NCBI GenBank assembly: GCA_948474755.1
Contig: CAOLHI010001436.1
Location: 62,001 to 126,000, forward strand
From: Ctenosaura bakeri
Lineage: Eukaryota > Chordata > Lepidosauria > Squamata > Iguanidae
Length of the DNA stretch: 64,000 nt
Direction: 5' to 3'
The first letter of the stretch is position 1. Each line of letters opens with the position of its first letter. The notes under the pieces are model-generated. The model worked only from the letters and a program-made list of their open reading frames with translations, was not told the DNA's origin and searched no databases. Made by a program: the position numbers and the translations under genes. Of this stretch, positions 34,610-46,145 are shown one piece after another.

Positions 34610-35194
34610 TCCATTTCTTAGCTATTTTCTGTTAGTAGTATGGTGTCATCTGCATATCTTAAATTGTTGTTCCTCCCTCCAGTTTTCATGCCTGTTTCCT
34701 CTGAGTCTAATCCTGGTTTACATATATGTTCAGTATAAAAGTTATACAGACGGGGTAATAAATACAGCTTTGCCTGACACCCTTGCTAATCAGAAACCAT
34801 TATGTTTCTCTGTATTCTGTCTTGACAGTAGCCTCTTGTCCTGATTCAGGTTGTGCATCTGGACAGTCAAAGGTTGTGGCACACTCATTTCTTTAAAAGC
34901 AAGCCACTGTTTTTCATAATCTGTGCACAATCAAAGGCTTTACTGTAATATCTAACGCACAGGGTAATTTTCTCCTAAAATTCTCTGGTACACTCCATTT
35001 CCCAACTTACGTTTGCAATATGATCCCTAGAGCCTCTTTCTTTCCTGAAGTCAGTTTGAACATCTGGCATTTCTCGCTCTATATATGGTTAAAATCTTTG
35101 TTGTAGAATTTTGAGCATCACTTTGCTTGCATTGGAAATTAATGCAGTGTTCTTGTGCAATCCTTCATGGGGATTGTAATGTATATTGAGCATT

Positions 35195-35488
35195 TCAGAT
35201 CTGTGGGCCATTGCTTTGTTTTCCATATTTGTTGATGATTTTACTTAGAACTGGAGTAGATTCTGTCTCTGTAGCTTGAAGCAGCTGTACTGGTATACCC
35301 TCTGTTCCTGCTGATTTATTTCTCTCAAGTGCCCTGAATTCCCCTTCCCCTTCACTTTCTAAAATTACAGGTGCATCTTCAAATGGCTCTTCCTGGAATG
35401 AATCTGTCATCCCTTCATCTCTTTTGTAGAATTCTTCTGTACTGTTTCTTCTGGAAGGGGTCTCTTGTTCTGCCTTTGTTGTTGCCAT
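35195..35488 (-). pseudogene. RTE/BovB segment upstream of RT
   Basis: A 97-codon open segment. KSAGTEGIPVQLLQATETES followed by PVLSKIINK is the start of the RTE reverse-transcriptase domain, where intact copies read similarly before the WP-W motif. It is a remnant of the larger ORF, not a gene. Confidence 0.75.
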
Positions 35489-35914
35489 TTTCTATTTTCC
35501 TGTATTTATTACTATAGTAGTTCTCCATGTTCCTTTGTAGAACTTGCTGAACAGTTGCATTCAGGGTTCTGATCCAATATCTGTAACCTTTTACTTGTAC
35601 TTCTCATTAGTCCTTAATTGCTTGAAGGGATCATCCAGTAAAGTGTCTCCTTTTTTGCTGCACATAGTGCCTTGTTGTTGTTACAAAGAATAGCTAAGTA
35701 TGTTTGCTGTTATGCAGTTACAACCACAGTGGTGATTGAATGGGTCTTCAAGTGAAGAATAATCTCAAATTCACTCAGACAGCTCTGGAGTCTTGTGGAA
35801 TATTTCCCTTCAACTTAATAATAACACTTCCTTTTTTAAGAAAACAAGCATTGGCACTATATATCATGTTAATTTGGGCTATTTCAAGGAAATAACCATC
35901 ATGTCTTTTTAAGA

Positions 35915-36098
35915 TGGTATAGTTTGAGTGTTGGACTGCAAACCTGGAGACCAAGTTCGATTTGCTGCTCAGCCATGGAAACCCAGTGGGTGATCTTGGT
36001 CACATCACATGCCCTCAGCCCCAGAAAACTCGATGATAGGTTCACCTTAGGGTCTCCATAAATCAGAAGCTACTTGAAGGCACACAACAACAATAGCA
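35915..36098 (+). mobile_element. Sauria-type tRNA SINE
   Basis: tRNA-like head GTTTGAGTGTTGGACTGC with a decayed B box (AAGTTCGATTT), body GGGTGATCTTGGTCACATCA, and tail CATAAATCAGAAGCTACTTG ending in ACACAACAACAA. Confidence 0.85.
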
Positions 36099-36423
36099 AT
36101 TTAATTTTCCTTTTTGTAAGCAGTGTGCTGGGGGTGGCCAAGTCAGAAAAAGACTCTCTTTATTTTCTACAGAACTTTCTGAATTGGTCTAGAGAGTCAA
36201 TATACAAAGGTCTGTTTTTTAGATTATAACAGCAGACACAGAATTTTAAAACCATCTAAGTGGCACATAAACCTAGTCAGTTGTTGTTTTCCCTACTGTG
36301 TAGATGTATAGCCTTATAACTGTTTTATGTCATTTTTTTTCCTCCAGCCCATGTATGCATTAGAACCAATGGAGTGGCAATGATAGTCTATGTTCTGTTT
36401 AAGAGCATCTTTAAAGAAAATTT

Positions 36424-37400
36424 AGAATAGCTTTGAAAATAATTTTATATATTGGAAGCTGGATTTGGATTGGGTACCAAACTGTTCTAGGTACTGTCTC
36501 ACCAATAAGTGGCTAAAGTTGCAGTGGTCCAAATGGGATGTAATCAAGGCATATGTCATCATAGTCATATTTGACTTCTCAAAGAATGGGCACAGCTGGT
36601 GTGTTAGTTTTAACTGTGTAAATGCATTCCTGGCCACAGCCAAAACCTGGGCATCCAGGCTCAGATCTGAGTCCAGGTGCACACCCAAGCTGCAAGTCTG
36701 AGATTTTGTGGGGGAGTGTAGCCCAATTCAGCACAAGTTGAAACCCTGTCCTCTGATTGACAGGAGCACCTCTGCATTCTCTGGATTAAGTTGCAGTTTG
36801 TTCACCCTCATCAAGTCCATTACTGACAGCAGACATTGGTTTAGTACAGAAACAGTTTTCTAGGAATCAGATAGAAAGGAGAGAGTTGTGCGTTATCAGC
36901 ATACTGAACCTCAAAGCTCCAGATGACCTCTCACAGCTTCCTGTAAATGTTAAACAGAATGGAGGACAGAATCAAGATCTGAGGGACACCACAGGGTGGT
37001 AGTCAAGATGTTAAACAGGCATCCCCCAACAGTACCTTCTGAGCCTGTCCTTTCAAGAAAGAATCCCAGAGAGGTGTCCTAGGAGAATACCATGGTCGAT
37101 GGTCTCAAAAGCCACTGAGAAGTCCAGCAGAACCAAAACAGACACCCACCCCTCGTCCAGTTGCCTGCATAGGTCATCTACAAAGGCAGCCAGAGCTGTC
37201 TGTCCCATAGCCAGGCCTAAAGCCAGATTGAAAGGCGTCTAGATCAGCCATTTCATCCAGAAATGCTTAGAACTGGCAATCTACCACATTTTTCAATACC
37301 TTGCCTAAAAGGGGTATACTGGAGTACACATGTGATGGCTCTCATCTCTCCAAGCATCCTGTCTACATTCTCAGGCTACACAATAACACAGAACAAGCAG
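36424..37400 (-). mobile_element. L2-type LINE fragment, minus strand
   Basis: On the - strand, RT-derived segments read in broken frames: VLLDFSVAFETIDHGILL (motif A, about 37130-37085), CGVPQ...LSSILFNIYRK (about 37010-36945), NKLQLNPENAEVLL (about 36800), and LGVHLDSDLSLDAQVLAVAR followed by YALITSHLDHCN (36690-36530). This motif order is L2/CR1-like, and the LGV-LD-LS-QV segment is typical of L2. No target duplications found. Confidence 0.75.
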
Positions 37401-37864
37401 GAGCCACTGGACCTATATCAACTACACTTTCAAAGCTGGAATGGATGTGAGTGATTTCATTTATAAAGTGTTGTGAAAATTCACAGCATGCTGTGAAGTA
37501 GTCTGAGTCCTGATCCTGTAAGGCAGAATGTAAAAGGCCTCTAACATTATTCTCATTGGTGGTTAGTTACAGTTTAGCAGCCACCCAGCTCATACAGATA
37601 AACTGTGTATCTCTCATTTGACCAGAACCTGAGTAGAAAGTGCCCTTCTCTGCCTCTTGCTAATCTTTCGTAAAACAATCATCATTAAACATAAACATAT
37701 ATGCACATTTCAGATATTTCTCTTCACAGCATTGCTGTTATTATTTTTTCCCTTGCTCCTTTCATTCTGTTGGTGGGGATTATAGTAAAGCAGAGTCTGG
37801 TGAAAAATGAGTGCAAGCAACAGAGTAGGGTGATGGTGATGGTGGTAGCAGCAGTAAAGAATCA

Positions 37865-38063
37865 GGCTGTTTCCGCACTACACTGTTACAGTGCCATTAT
37901 TTCACTTTGAACATCCTGTGAAATTCTGGGTTTGTAGTTTACTGAGGCCAGAGAGCTCTCTGTGAGAATTCTAAATGCCCCTCCCTAAACTACAAACCCC
38001 AGGATTCCATAGGATGTTGAAAGTGGAATAATAGCACTAGAACAATATAGTGAGGAAATGGCT
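37865..38063. mobile_element. Harbinger-like MITE, complete
   Basis: Ends GGCTGTTTCCGCAC and (complement) AGCCATTTCCTCAC. TCA lies on both sides (37862-37864, 38064-38066). Arms hold CATCCTGTGAAATTCTGGG and CCCAGGATTCCATAGGATG. Same family as 25963-26142 but with a longer, unpaired centre. Confidence 0.75.
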
Positions 38064-38974
38064 TCAGTCTCCACTGCATTGACTTGTACATCGATGTTCT
38101 GATTAGATGTAGAGCTTACAGTGACAATATGTCCAATTACCTATCAGAAATTAGATACCTACTTTTTCCTTACTGAAGAGGCTGTGGGGATCTCCTGTTG
38201 CCCTCCCTTTTTTGCAATTTAGGGCCCTGTGCTTCTGATAAAGCTGGTATGCAAGCCTGGTCAGTGGATACCATCTAAATTTCCCCAAAGGGCCTTTGGC
38301 CCTTCATGTGGATCCCCAGAAGCAGTCTGGGGGAGCGAAGATGGCTGCTCCTGTAACACCTTTCCCTTGTGCTTTTGTTAACCGTTCTCAGCTGCCTAAT
38401 GCAGCTGTGAGAATTGTGTTATGAATAAGTGGATTTATGGACTGATCATGAATCTATTACTTGCTGAACTTAGTCAGAAAATGGAATATAGATTCTGTAC
38501 ATTAATTACTTGGTTTAGGTACATTAATTACTTTTCATTCTTGATCAGTAATTGGATTTTAGGCATGTTGGCTTGGTCTGCCTGCATGAAATTATAGATA
38601 AATGGTTCGGCAATGGGAAGAGAAAAAAATGAATAATGTGTAACAAATGGACCGTTATTTTTAAGGATATAAACATAAAAATGTTCAATTAGGAGCAATG
38701 GTGCACTTGTTAAGTGTGGGAGAAACCATATGCAAAGACTTTGCTGGTTATTTTACAGTTCCCTTATAGTTTTACCAGTACCATTTTGTACTTTTACTAA
38801 TTGTCAGTGCCGAATAGCTAATTTAATAGTAAATTAGTTCCTTAAACACTGGTAGAACATACTGAGTGACTTTGTAATTCAGTGATTATAATGAATTAAT
38901 TTCCTTAAATATAAAATGTTAGCAGTACTGAAGACAGCTGTTTCCTGTGTATGGGAAACTAATCCTGTGTTATG

Positions 38975-39303
38975 CCTGGGGGTGAATGAGCTCTGTGGCC
39001 ATTTGTGAAATGGAGTAGTGGGGTATGGGATACAAAATAAGTCCAACAGGTGATATATTTCAGGTAGGGATCATAAAAAATAGTTTAGGATTCATTCATA
39101 CAGTAAGTGGCAATGGAACTGTAAGATTTTTTGAGCCACATGTCAACCTTTGGAGGGTCCAGTATCACCCTTTGGACTTCCATGATCCTTAAAAGCCCCT
39201 TACACCCTGTTCCTGCAATTTGATCCAATCCCATGTTTTTCTGCCAGAATAGACTGATAAGGATTATGTAGCCCTGTAGTGTATGGAATGTGTCTACCCC
39301 TGG
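38975..39303. mobile_element. Possible decayed hAT element (tentative)
   Basis: The right edge reads TGTGTCTACCCCTGG, complement CCAGGGGTAGACACA, resembling the CAGGGGT... ends of some hATs. The left CCTGGGGGTGAATGAGC is only roughly its mirror. The flanking 8-mers do not match, so this is weak. Confidence 0.25.
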
Positions 39304-39850
39304 CCTACACAATAACTTGATGGGCCTGCCTCTGCTTTTGGTACTACATCCATGTTCCTGTTACTTGCTGAAATTCCATGGTCAAGAATACTGAAAGAGA
39401 AAGGAGTTAATGACAGATGGGAGTTTCTTAAAACTGAGATACTGAGGGCACGATTGAAAACTGTGTGAATAAGGAGGAAAAAGGGCAGGTGTATAAAGAA
39501 ACCAGAATGGTTGACTAAAGAACTGTCAGCTGAGCCAAGTGTTAAAAGAAACATGTACAGGAAAGGGAAGAATGGTGAAACCACCAAAGAGGAGTTCAAG
39601 CAAACAGCCAGGATATGTAGGGAGAAGGTCAGAAAAGCTAAAGCGCAGACTGAACTCATGCTTGCCAGAGACATTAAAAACAATAAAAAGGGCTTTTTAA
39701 GATATGTCCACAGGAAAAGGAAAAGGAAAAGCAAGGAAATGATAGGGTTGCTGCATGGAGAAGATGGCCAATTAATAATGGAGGGAAGAGAGAAGGCAGA
39801 GCTACTCAACAACTTTTTTGCCTCAGTTTTCTCCCAAAAGGATAGAAGTA

Positions 39851-40069
39851 TAGTAGAGTCCCGGTTATCCGATCTGCGGTTATCCGACGCTCCGGATTAA
39901 CCGACGTTGTGGCTGCCTGGGGGCGTGGCTGCAGGAATTTCCGCACCCCCAGACACGCCCCTGACACGCCCCCCAAAATGGCAGCAGCCACGGGGCTCCG
40001 TGTCATCCGACATTTCAGTTATCCAACTCTGCGCCTGCCGGTTTAGGTCAGATAACCAGGACTCTACTG
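39851..40069. mobile_element. Tigger/pogo-like MITE, 219 bp, nested in CR1
   Basis: Left TAGTAGAGTCCCGGTTATC and right (complement) CAGTAGAGTCCTGGTTATC are a terminal inverted repeat with TA on each side (39849-39850 and 40070-40071), the Tc1/mariner target. TTATCCGA-type words recur near both ends. CR1 coding sequence continues on both sides. Confidence 0.85.
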
Positions 40070-40527
40070 TACTTAACCTGGAGGATGGAGAGCAGCTGAG
40101 GAAGGTGGGGGGAAACGCAGCATAGAATAAGTAGAAAAGTAGTACAGGAATATTTGGATAAACTAGATGAATTCAAGTCCCCAGGGCCAGATGAATTACA
40201 TCCAAGATATTAAAAGTACTGGCAGAAGTCATTTCCGAACCACTTGCAATAATCCTTGAGAACTCTTGGAGAACAGGAGAAGTCCCAGCAGACTGGAGGA
40301 GGGCAAATATTGTCCCCATCTTCAAGAAGGGGAAAAAAGAGGACCCAAATAATTATTGCCCAGTCAGCCTGACATCAATACCAGGAAAGATCCTAGAGCA
40401 GATCATTAAACAGTCAGTTTGTAATTACTTAGAAAGCCTTGCCGTAATCACTAAAAGTCAACATGGATTTCTCAGAAATAAGTCATGCCAGACTAATCGT
40501 ACCACCTTTTATGATAGGGTTACAAGC

Positions 40528-40968
40528 TTGATAGATGAAGTGGATGCTGTAGACGTGGCATATCTTGACTTCAGTAAGGCCTTTGACAAAGTTCCTCATT
40601 ACATTCTTGCAAAGAAGCTAGTAAAATGCGGGCTGGACAGGGCTGCTGTTAGGTGGATTTGTAATTGGTTGACCAATCGAACCCAAAGGGTGCTCACCAA
40701 TGGCTGCTTTTCATCCTGGAGAAAAGTGACTAGTGGAGTGCCACAGGGTTCTACCCTGGGCCCAGTGCTATTCAACATCTTCATCAATGATTTAGATGAA
40801 GGAGTGGAAGGCATGCCAATCAAATTTGCAGATGACACCGAATTGGGAGGGGTTGCTAATACCCCAGAGCACAGGATCAAATTTCAAAATGACCTTGACA
40901 GATTGGAGAGCTGGGCCAAAGCTAACAAAATGAAATTCAACAGAGAGAAACGTAAAGTCCTACACTAA
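40528..40968 (+). pseudogene. CR1 reverse-transcriptase fragment, 146 codons
   Basis: Open segment holding RT motif A ([13 protein letters not shown]), motif B region ([15 protein letters not shown]) and motif C in the form FADD, as is normal for CR1, followed by [19 protein letters not shown]. The catalytic aspartates are still present. Intact CR1 ORF2 is roughly 900-1,000 aa, so this is a piece. The frame is lost upstream near 40200-40500 and downstream near 40970. Confidence 0.85.
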
Positions 40969-41293
40969 GGCAGAAAAAAACGGATTGCACAAATATAGGA
41001 TAGGAGTCTTGGTAGATCACAAGATGAACATGAGTCAGCAGTGTGATGTGGCAGCCAAGAAAGCCAACACAATTCTTGGTTGCATCAATAGGAGTATGGT
41101 GTCTAGATTGAGGGAGGTAATGGGACCACTCTATTCTGCATTGGTTAGGCCTCATTTGGAATACTGTGTCCAGTTCTGGGTGCCTCAATTCAGGAAGGAT
41201 ATCAACAAGCTGGAGCATGTCCAGAGGAGAGTGACCAAAATGGTGAAGGATCTGGAAACCATGCCCTGTGAGGAACAGCTTTGAGAGCTGGGT

Positions 41294-41587
41294 ATGTTTA
41301 GTCTACAGAAGGGAAGGTTAAGAAGGGACTTGATAGCCATGTTTAAATATTTGAAGGAGTGTCATGTCGAGGAGGGAGCGGGCTTGTTTTCTGTTGCTCC
41401 AGGGACTAGGACAAGGAGCAGTAGATTCAAGTTGCAGGAAAGGAGATTCCATCTGAACCTCAGGAAGAACTTCCTGATGATCAGAGCTGTCCGGCAGTGG
41501 AATATGCTGCCTCGGAGTGTAGTGGAGTCTCCTTCTTTGGAGGTTTTTAAGCAGAGGCTGGATGGCCATCTGTTGGGAATGCTTTGA
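41294..41587 (+). pseudogene. CR1 ORF2 C-terminal fragment
   Basis: 97 codons with FSLQKGRLRRDLIAMFKYLK, then RSSRFKLQERRFHLNLRKNF and RQWNMLPRSVVESPSLEVFK, the conserved CR1 C-terminus. It is followed by the family's short 3' UTR and terminal repeat. Confidence 0.85.
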
Positions 41588-41657
41588 TGTATGTTCCTGC
41601 ATAGCAGGGGGTTGGACTCGATGGCCCTGGGGTTTCTTCCAGCTCTATGATTCTATG

Positions 41658-42481
41658 AAACCCTGCAGCTCCCAAAATGTGTAAAGTGAGAACAAAAATG
41701 TACACTAACTCCAATAAACCCAAACATTTATGGGATGAGCGGTGCAACACTTTACTGTGCAGTATTGAAACTGCTCCACTGTCTTCTTGTCTTTTGTAAT
41801 TTTAAGTGTACAAGTCATTGGTTTTCAGTGTGAATTTGTTTTAGGAAAGATGTCCTCTCAAGGCCATCACAAAGTCTATTTAGCCATGGGAGCTGATAAG
41901 CTGGCTTCTGCTGTTCATGTTTTGTGCTTGGGGAGAAGTATGATGATAGGTGGTGAGTCTAAGCACATGATAAGTGGAAAATATTCCCTGTGAGATGGCA
42001 GATGTCTAGGCTTCTGATAGACTTTGGGCCAAGCTGTAGATGGAATGAGGGCTTTCAGGCAGTGACAGGTTGAATTTTATTCTCAAACAAATGGAATTCC
42101 CTACTTGGTAGAAATTCATATACTGAGCAGTGTCATATATTCATATACTGACACTGAGCAGTGTCAAAGAAATTACTTGCATACAAAATTTCATCTTCAT
42201 CCAGAAATCTAATTCAGATTAATAACACAAGCACTGTGGGTCATCCTTTATCTGGAATGCTGAAAAAATATCAACTTGAATAAAAGTGGCAGTTAGGCAA
42301 TCTCAGGAAAGATGGCTTCAGTGAGTTAACAACTGGCAAGAACAGAGGAGTCACTTAGATACAGTCATTAAAAATTGTGTGAGATGTGTGAATGACAAGC
42401 ATTATGTATGTGTATTGTTCTGACAGTGCACATGATGTTTTCTCTGTGTTTCTAACTCATTGCCTGTGAACATGCTTGCTT
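41658..42481. other. Intronic, nothing recognised
   Basis: Only a local duplication of TTCATATACTGA...GAGCAGTGTCA at about 42114-42166 is notable. Confidence 0.4.
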
Positions 42482-42660
42482 TCTTGCTTATTTATTTATT
42501 GTTGAATTTATATGCCTGGGACTCAGATCGGCTTCCAGACCAGTTAGAAACAATAAAAATTAAAAACAATTAAGCAATTAAAATCAGCAATATAAAAACA
42601 CTGAAATGATAAGAATATACCAAAGTCTTCTAAACAAATAGATAAAACATCCTACTAAAA
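42482..42660 (-). mobile_element. L2-type LINE 3' end, minus strand
   Basis: On the - strand, AAGCCGATCTGAGTCCCAGG precedes CATATAAATTCAACAATAAA and TAAATAAATAA, the form of an L2/CR1 3' UTR end (GTAAGCCG...ATAAATAAATA). Upstream sequence is A/T-rich 3' UTR. Confidence 0.55.
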
Positions 42661-44314
42661 ATACATAGTTCTCCTGCTCACACATTAAAAGTCTGGTTGA
42701 GCAGAAATGTGTTTGTTTGCAAAAATGTAAATTTTATAGGCCCTCATATGAATCTGTTCTTTGTCCCCCTAATAAACGTTTCCCATAAAGTGCTATCCTG
42801 TTTGCACATTTTGTTTCAACCATGAGGTCTAGAGCCTTCTAAAACTTACCTTTCAAGAAGGAACTTGTAGCCGTAAAACAGAAGTGTGGAACCTGAGCCT
42901 TGGAGTCACAGTCTGGCTGTCTTGACTTTCCTAGAAGTCCATGTTTCCTTCCCCCTGACTTCCCATCATTTAATGGTTTCCCTGATTTTTTTTGGGGGGG
43001 GGAGAGGAGAGGGAGGAGTATTTTTCTCCTTGTTCTAAACAAATGAAATGCTTCTCCTAAGGCTTAGTTGTAGCCAATAAAGCTTATAAACTCAAATGTG
43101 ATGGTATTTTTGATCTCATCCCATCCCTTTGCCTTTGGCCGTGCCCTAATACAGACCCCCAAGAACTTGGGCTGAAACAGATTCTTTATTCTTGTTGTAA
43201 AGCATTTAAAATTATTCCAAAAAGTGGAATGTTTTTAGTTTTCTAACCAAAGACCACCCAAAAAGCATGGCCCTTCTCTTTAAGGCTGCTGCGTGTGCTT
43301 TGTTCATCCGCTAAAGCTAATTGGCTCATGAATGCACATTGAGATGTAGACGTGTCTTTCCAAAACTGTATTGCACACAGCATTTAGTGTAGTGAAACAC
43401 CGTTGCTGATTAGCTCCCATGGGTGCTGCAGTAGTACAGTTATCATCTTCGCTAACCTGTCACTGGCTATGAGCTGAAAAAAGAGAAGGCTGTTTTCTAA
43501 AGCAGTTGATGCCATACCAAATGAAGCAAGTAAATTGAAATAATGCTTTGCAGTTTTTTAAAAAACATAGAATTGAAAGAGTCTCTGCAGCTGGGAGTTT
43601 CCATGTTAAAAATCGTGAAGCTTGGAGGTAAAAAAAAATCCCTGCCTACTACCTTGCAAAAAGCACTTTCAAACAGATCAGATAATCCTAGGCTAGACTG
43701 GCAGGCAATCAGATGTAACAGAAGGCAGAACACTGGATAGCCTACAGTTAGATATGAGTTTTGGTGTGAGATACTTAGCATCTTCATTCCTCCTCTTCTT
43801 CCCAAACCTCTAGCCCTGTTGCTGACCCTTGTATTTGTACATTATTCTCAAAATATCTACAGTGTATTAACACTAATGTACATTAGTTTAAAGGCTAGAA
43901 ACTCTGGGTTTAGTCCTAGTGGCTGAATTAACATATGTGGCCACCACTCTCTTAAGTCCCTAATTTTGCTAACCACACTTATCCTAGACAACTGTGGGCT
44001 CCCCTATAACCTTGAAGCTGCAAGTGATGGAGTGGTTGTGGTATTTGTGTGAGGGTATAGGAAGATTTTGAAAAAATCTGTGGGGTTCGTTTTGGATACA
44101 TGAGCTAAAGCAAGCCTCCCCTGCCTTACTCCAGTTTTGAGGTGGGGGAAGGCAGAAATATCATGGCTTGGTTCCATGCTTCCCAGGTGCTTCTAGTGCT
44201 TACAAGAGCAGATTCGAAGCAAGCCTAGCCATCCCTTTCAGAAAGATAGATTGAGAAGCCATCTTGTGTTATTTTTCAGGGGATATGGACCTCTGAAATG
44301 CCTTGTTGCATTTT
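42661..44314. other. Intronic, nothing recognised
   Basis: A G-run near 42990-43005 is the only simple feature. Small open frames lack domains. Confidence 0.4.
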
Positions 44315-44575
44315 GTTGTTGTTGTTGTGTGGCTCTGTTGTTTCCAATTTCTGATGACCTTAAGTGACTATGTTGTTGTCTGCCTTCAAGTTGTTTCTGA
44401 TTTATGCCAACCCTAAAGTGAAATCATGGAGTTTTCTGCAGTTGAGACTATATGATGTGCCCAAGGTCATCCAGTGGGTTTCCATGGCCGAGCAGGGAAT
44501 TGAACAGTGGTCTCCCAGAATCCTAGTCCAGCACTCAAACCACTACATCAAACTGGCTCTTGTATGGTGCACTGA
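44315..44575 (-). mobile_element. Two Sauria-type SINE ends in tandem, minus strand
   Basis: A (GTT)n tail with TGTTTCCAATTTCTGATGAC (44315-44371) is a 3' fragment. It is followed by a more complete copy (44372-44575) with TGTTGTTGTCTGCCTTCAAG, the body TGCCCAAGGTCATCCAGTGG and the head CCCAGAATCCTAGTCCAGCA. Both lie in the same orientation. Confidence 0.8.
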
Positions 44576-45275
44576 TTGTATGCAAGCATTATATCTGGTA
44601 TGTTGGACATTTATCTACATTTTAGGCTATACCACAAGAGGGAAGCAGAGGGATTTCCCACTTAATTTCCCACACATGCAGGAAAACGTCTTGCCTTCTG
44701 GGCGTGGAAATGAAGTTAGGAAGAGTAGGAAGGGTACAGTTAATTTTTCTATTTCTATTTTTCTATTTATCTTTTTCTGTTTCTTCTGTAAGTAATTTTT
44801 CTATTTCTACCAGGTTAATTCTTCACATTCTTTTGGTTTTATAGGTTTGGAAATGGTGAGAAAATTGTATGGCCTTGAGGAGGCCTTATGGATTCCAGGG
44901 GTCCTGATCAAAGCTATTTGTAGTTGTAGAACAGAAGAAGGCAGCTAGAAGGTACTGTTTTGTAGTGGCTTTGTGCATTCCTGTGGGACCGAACCCTTCT
45001 GGGGGAACTGGTGATTCTGGGGAAATCCTGTTTTACCCCTTGGCCTGTGGGGTCCCTCAGGACTCTGTTTTATCCTCCGTGCTATTTAATTTAAACTGGG
45101 AGAGGTTTTCTGGAATTTTGGGGTCTGGTACCATCAGTATATGGATGACACTCATTTCCAGCTAATTAAAGGAAGCTGTCTTCATTCTTAACTAGTGTTT
45201 GTCATCAATAACGGACTAGAGGAGGGCAAACAAATTGAAATTTAATACAGACAGGACAAAGGTGCTCCTGGTCAG

Positions 45276-45641
45276 TTGAAAGACATATCAAGGAATAGGG
45301 ATTCAGTCTGTGCTGGATGGGGTTATACTCCCCCTGAAGACATAGGTCTGCAGCTTAGGTGTGCTCCTGGATTCAACCCTGATCCTAGAAGCCTAAGTCT
45401 TTGTGATGGCCAGGAGTACATTCACACCATTAAGGCTGGTGCACAGGCACACTCATTCCTTGAGACATCAGACTTGGTCATTGTGATCCATGCCTTAGTT
45501 ACATCCCATTTGGATTACTTTGATGCACTTTATGTGGGGCTGCCTTTGAAGAGTGTTCAGAAACTCCAGCTGGTCCAAAGAGCTGCAGCCAGATTGTTAA
45601 CTGGGTCTGATTACAGGAAGCACACAACTCTTTTCTTGTAA
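45276..45641 (+). pseudogene. L2 ORF2 fragment after the RT palm
   Basis: A 121-codon open segment. Its second half reads HALVTSHLDYFDALYVGLPL and KLQLVQRAAARLLTG, standard in L2 proteins. The first half is out of the original frame. It parallels the - strand copy at 36424-36690 (YALITSHLDHCN). Confidence 0.75.
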
Positions 45642-45685
45642 CAGCTCTGCTGGCTGCCTGTTTTCGGGAGGAATTCAAAGGGCTG

Positions 45686-45949
45686 ATGATGATCTATAAA
45701 GTCCTATATGGCTCAGGTCCATGTTATTTGAAGGACTGTATTGTCCCATATGAACCTGCCTGTGTTTTGAGATATTTTGGGGAAGATCTTCTCTCTGTCT
45801 CACCACTATCACAAGTACATTTGATGGGAACAAGGGAGAGGTACTTCCCAGTTGCTGCTCCCAGGCTCTGGAACTTCCTTCCTAGAAAAGCTAGACTGGC
45901 ACCCTCCTCACTGTTTTTCTACAAGCATCTAAAAGCCTTTTTATTCTGA
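45686..45949 (+). pseudogene. L2 ORF2 C-terminal fragment
   Basis: 87 codons with LYGSGPCYLKDCIVPYEPA, RERYFPVAAPRLWNFLPRKA and SLFFYKHLKAFLF, the usual L2 C-terminus, ending in a natural-looking stop before the 3' UTR. Confidence 0.8.
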
Positions 45950-46145
45950 CAGGCCCTTGACAGTTGATTTTTTTATTGGGGGGTATATAATGTGCTGGAC
46001 TTGTTGTTATTTTATTTTTTAACTGGTTTTCATTTTAATTTCATTTTAACTTTGGTATGCCGTGAATTTTTAACTATGTTTATTCTAACTGTTGTAAGCT
46101 ACCTTGGGTTCTGTACAGAGAAAAAAGTGGGATTTTAAATATCAT

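Larger units (their letters stand above)
33905..35680 (-). mobile_element. RTE/BovB-type LINE, 5' truncated, minus strand
   Basis: Read on the - strand, the RT-adjacent segment at 35488-35195 (STEEFYKRDEGMTDSFQEEP, then NKSAGTEGIPVQLLQAT) is followed by IKKTKIRTTDYLYI and VQDFLYLGSVNHNGDCRQEI (34609-34418). The tail reads ACCATAAGTTGAAGTCAACT and ends in AACAACAA (about 33960-33906). The endonuclease region is missing. It is the same family as 10090-14085 and is also broken by stops and indels. Confidence 0.8.
39360..41657 (+). mobile_element. CR1-type LINE, 5' truncated and decayed
   Basis: Segments of CR1 ORF2 read in order: WEFLKTEILR (about 39418), [10 protein letters not shown] then [18 protein letters not shown] (39500-39845), the RT palm (40528-40968, with [34 protein letters not shown] and FADDTEL), [12 protein letters not shown] (about 41155), and the CR1 C-terminus FKLQERRFHLNLRKNF...VRQWNMLP (41427-41510). 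The 3' end is the CR1-type CTATGATTCTATGA at about 41644-41657. Frameshifts separate the segments. A MITE interrupts it at 39851-40069. Confidence 0.85.
44820..46145 (+). mobile_element. L2-type LINE fragment
   Basis: Broken frames carry L2 motifs: CGVPQDSVLSSVLFNL (about 45048-45095), HALVTSHLDYFDALYVGLPL (about 45489-45548), VQRAAARLLTGS (about 45573) and the C-terminus RERYFPVAAPRLWNFLPRKA (about 45834-45893), SSLFFYKHLKAFLF (about 45907-45948). The 3' UTR ends near GTAAGCTACCTTGGGTTCTG (about 46096). Internal deletions are evident between motifs. Confidence 0.8.

Noticed and set aside
39806..40006. Antisense frame across the CR1/MITE junction
   Set aside because: Chance frame spanning two unrelated repeats.
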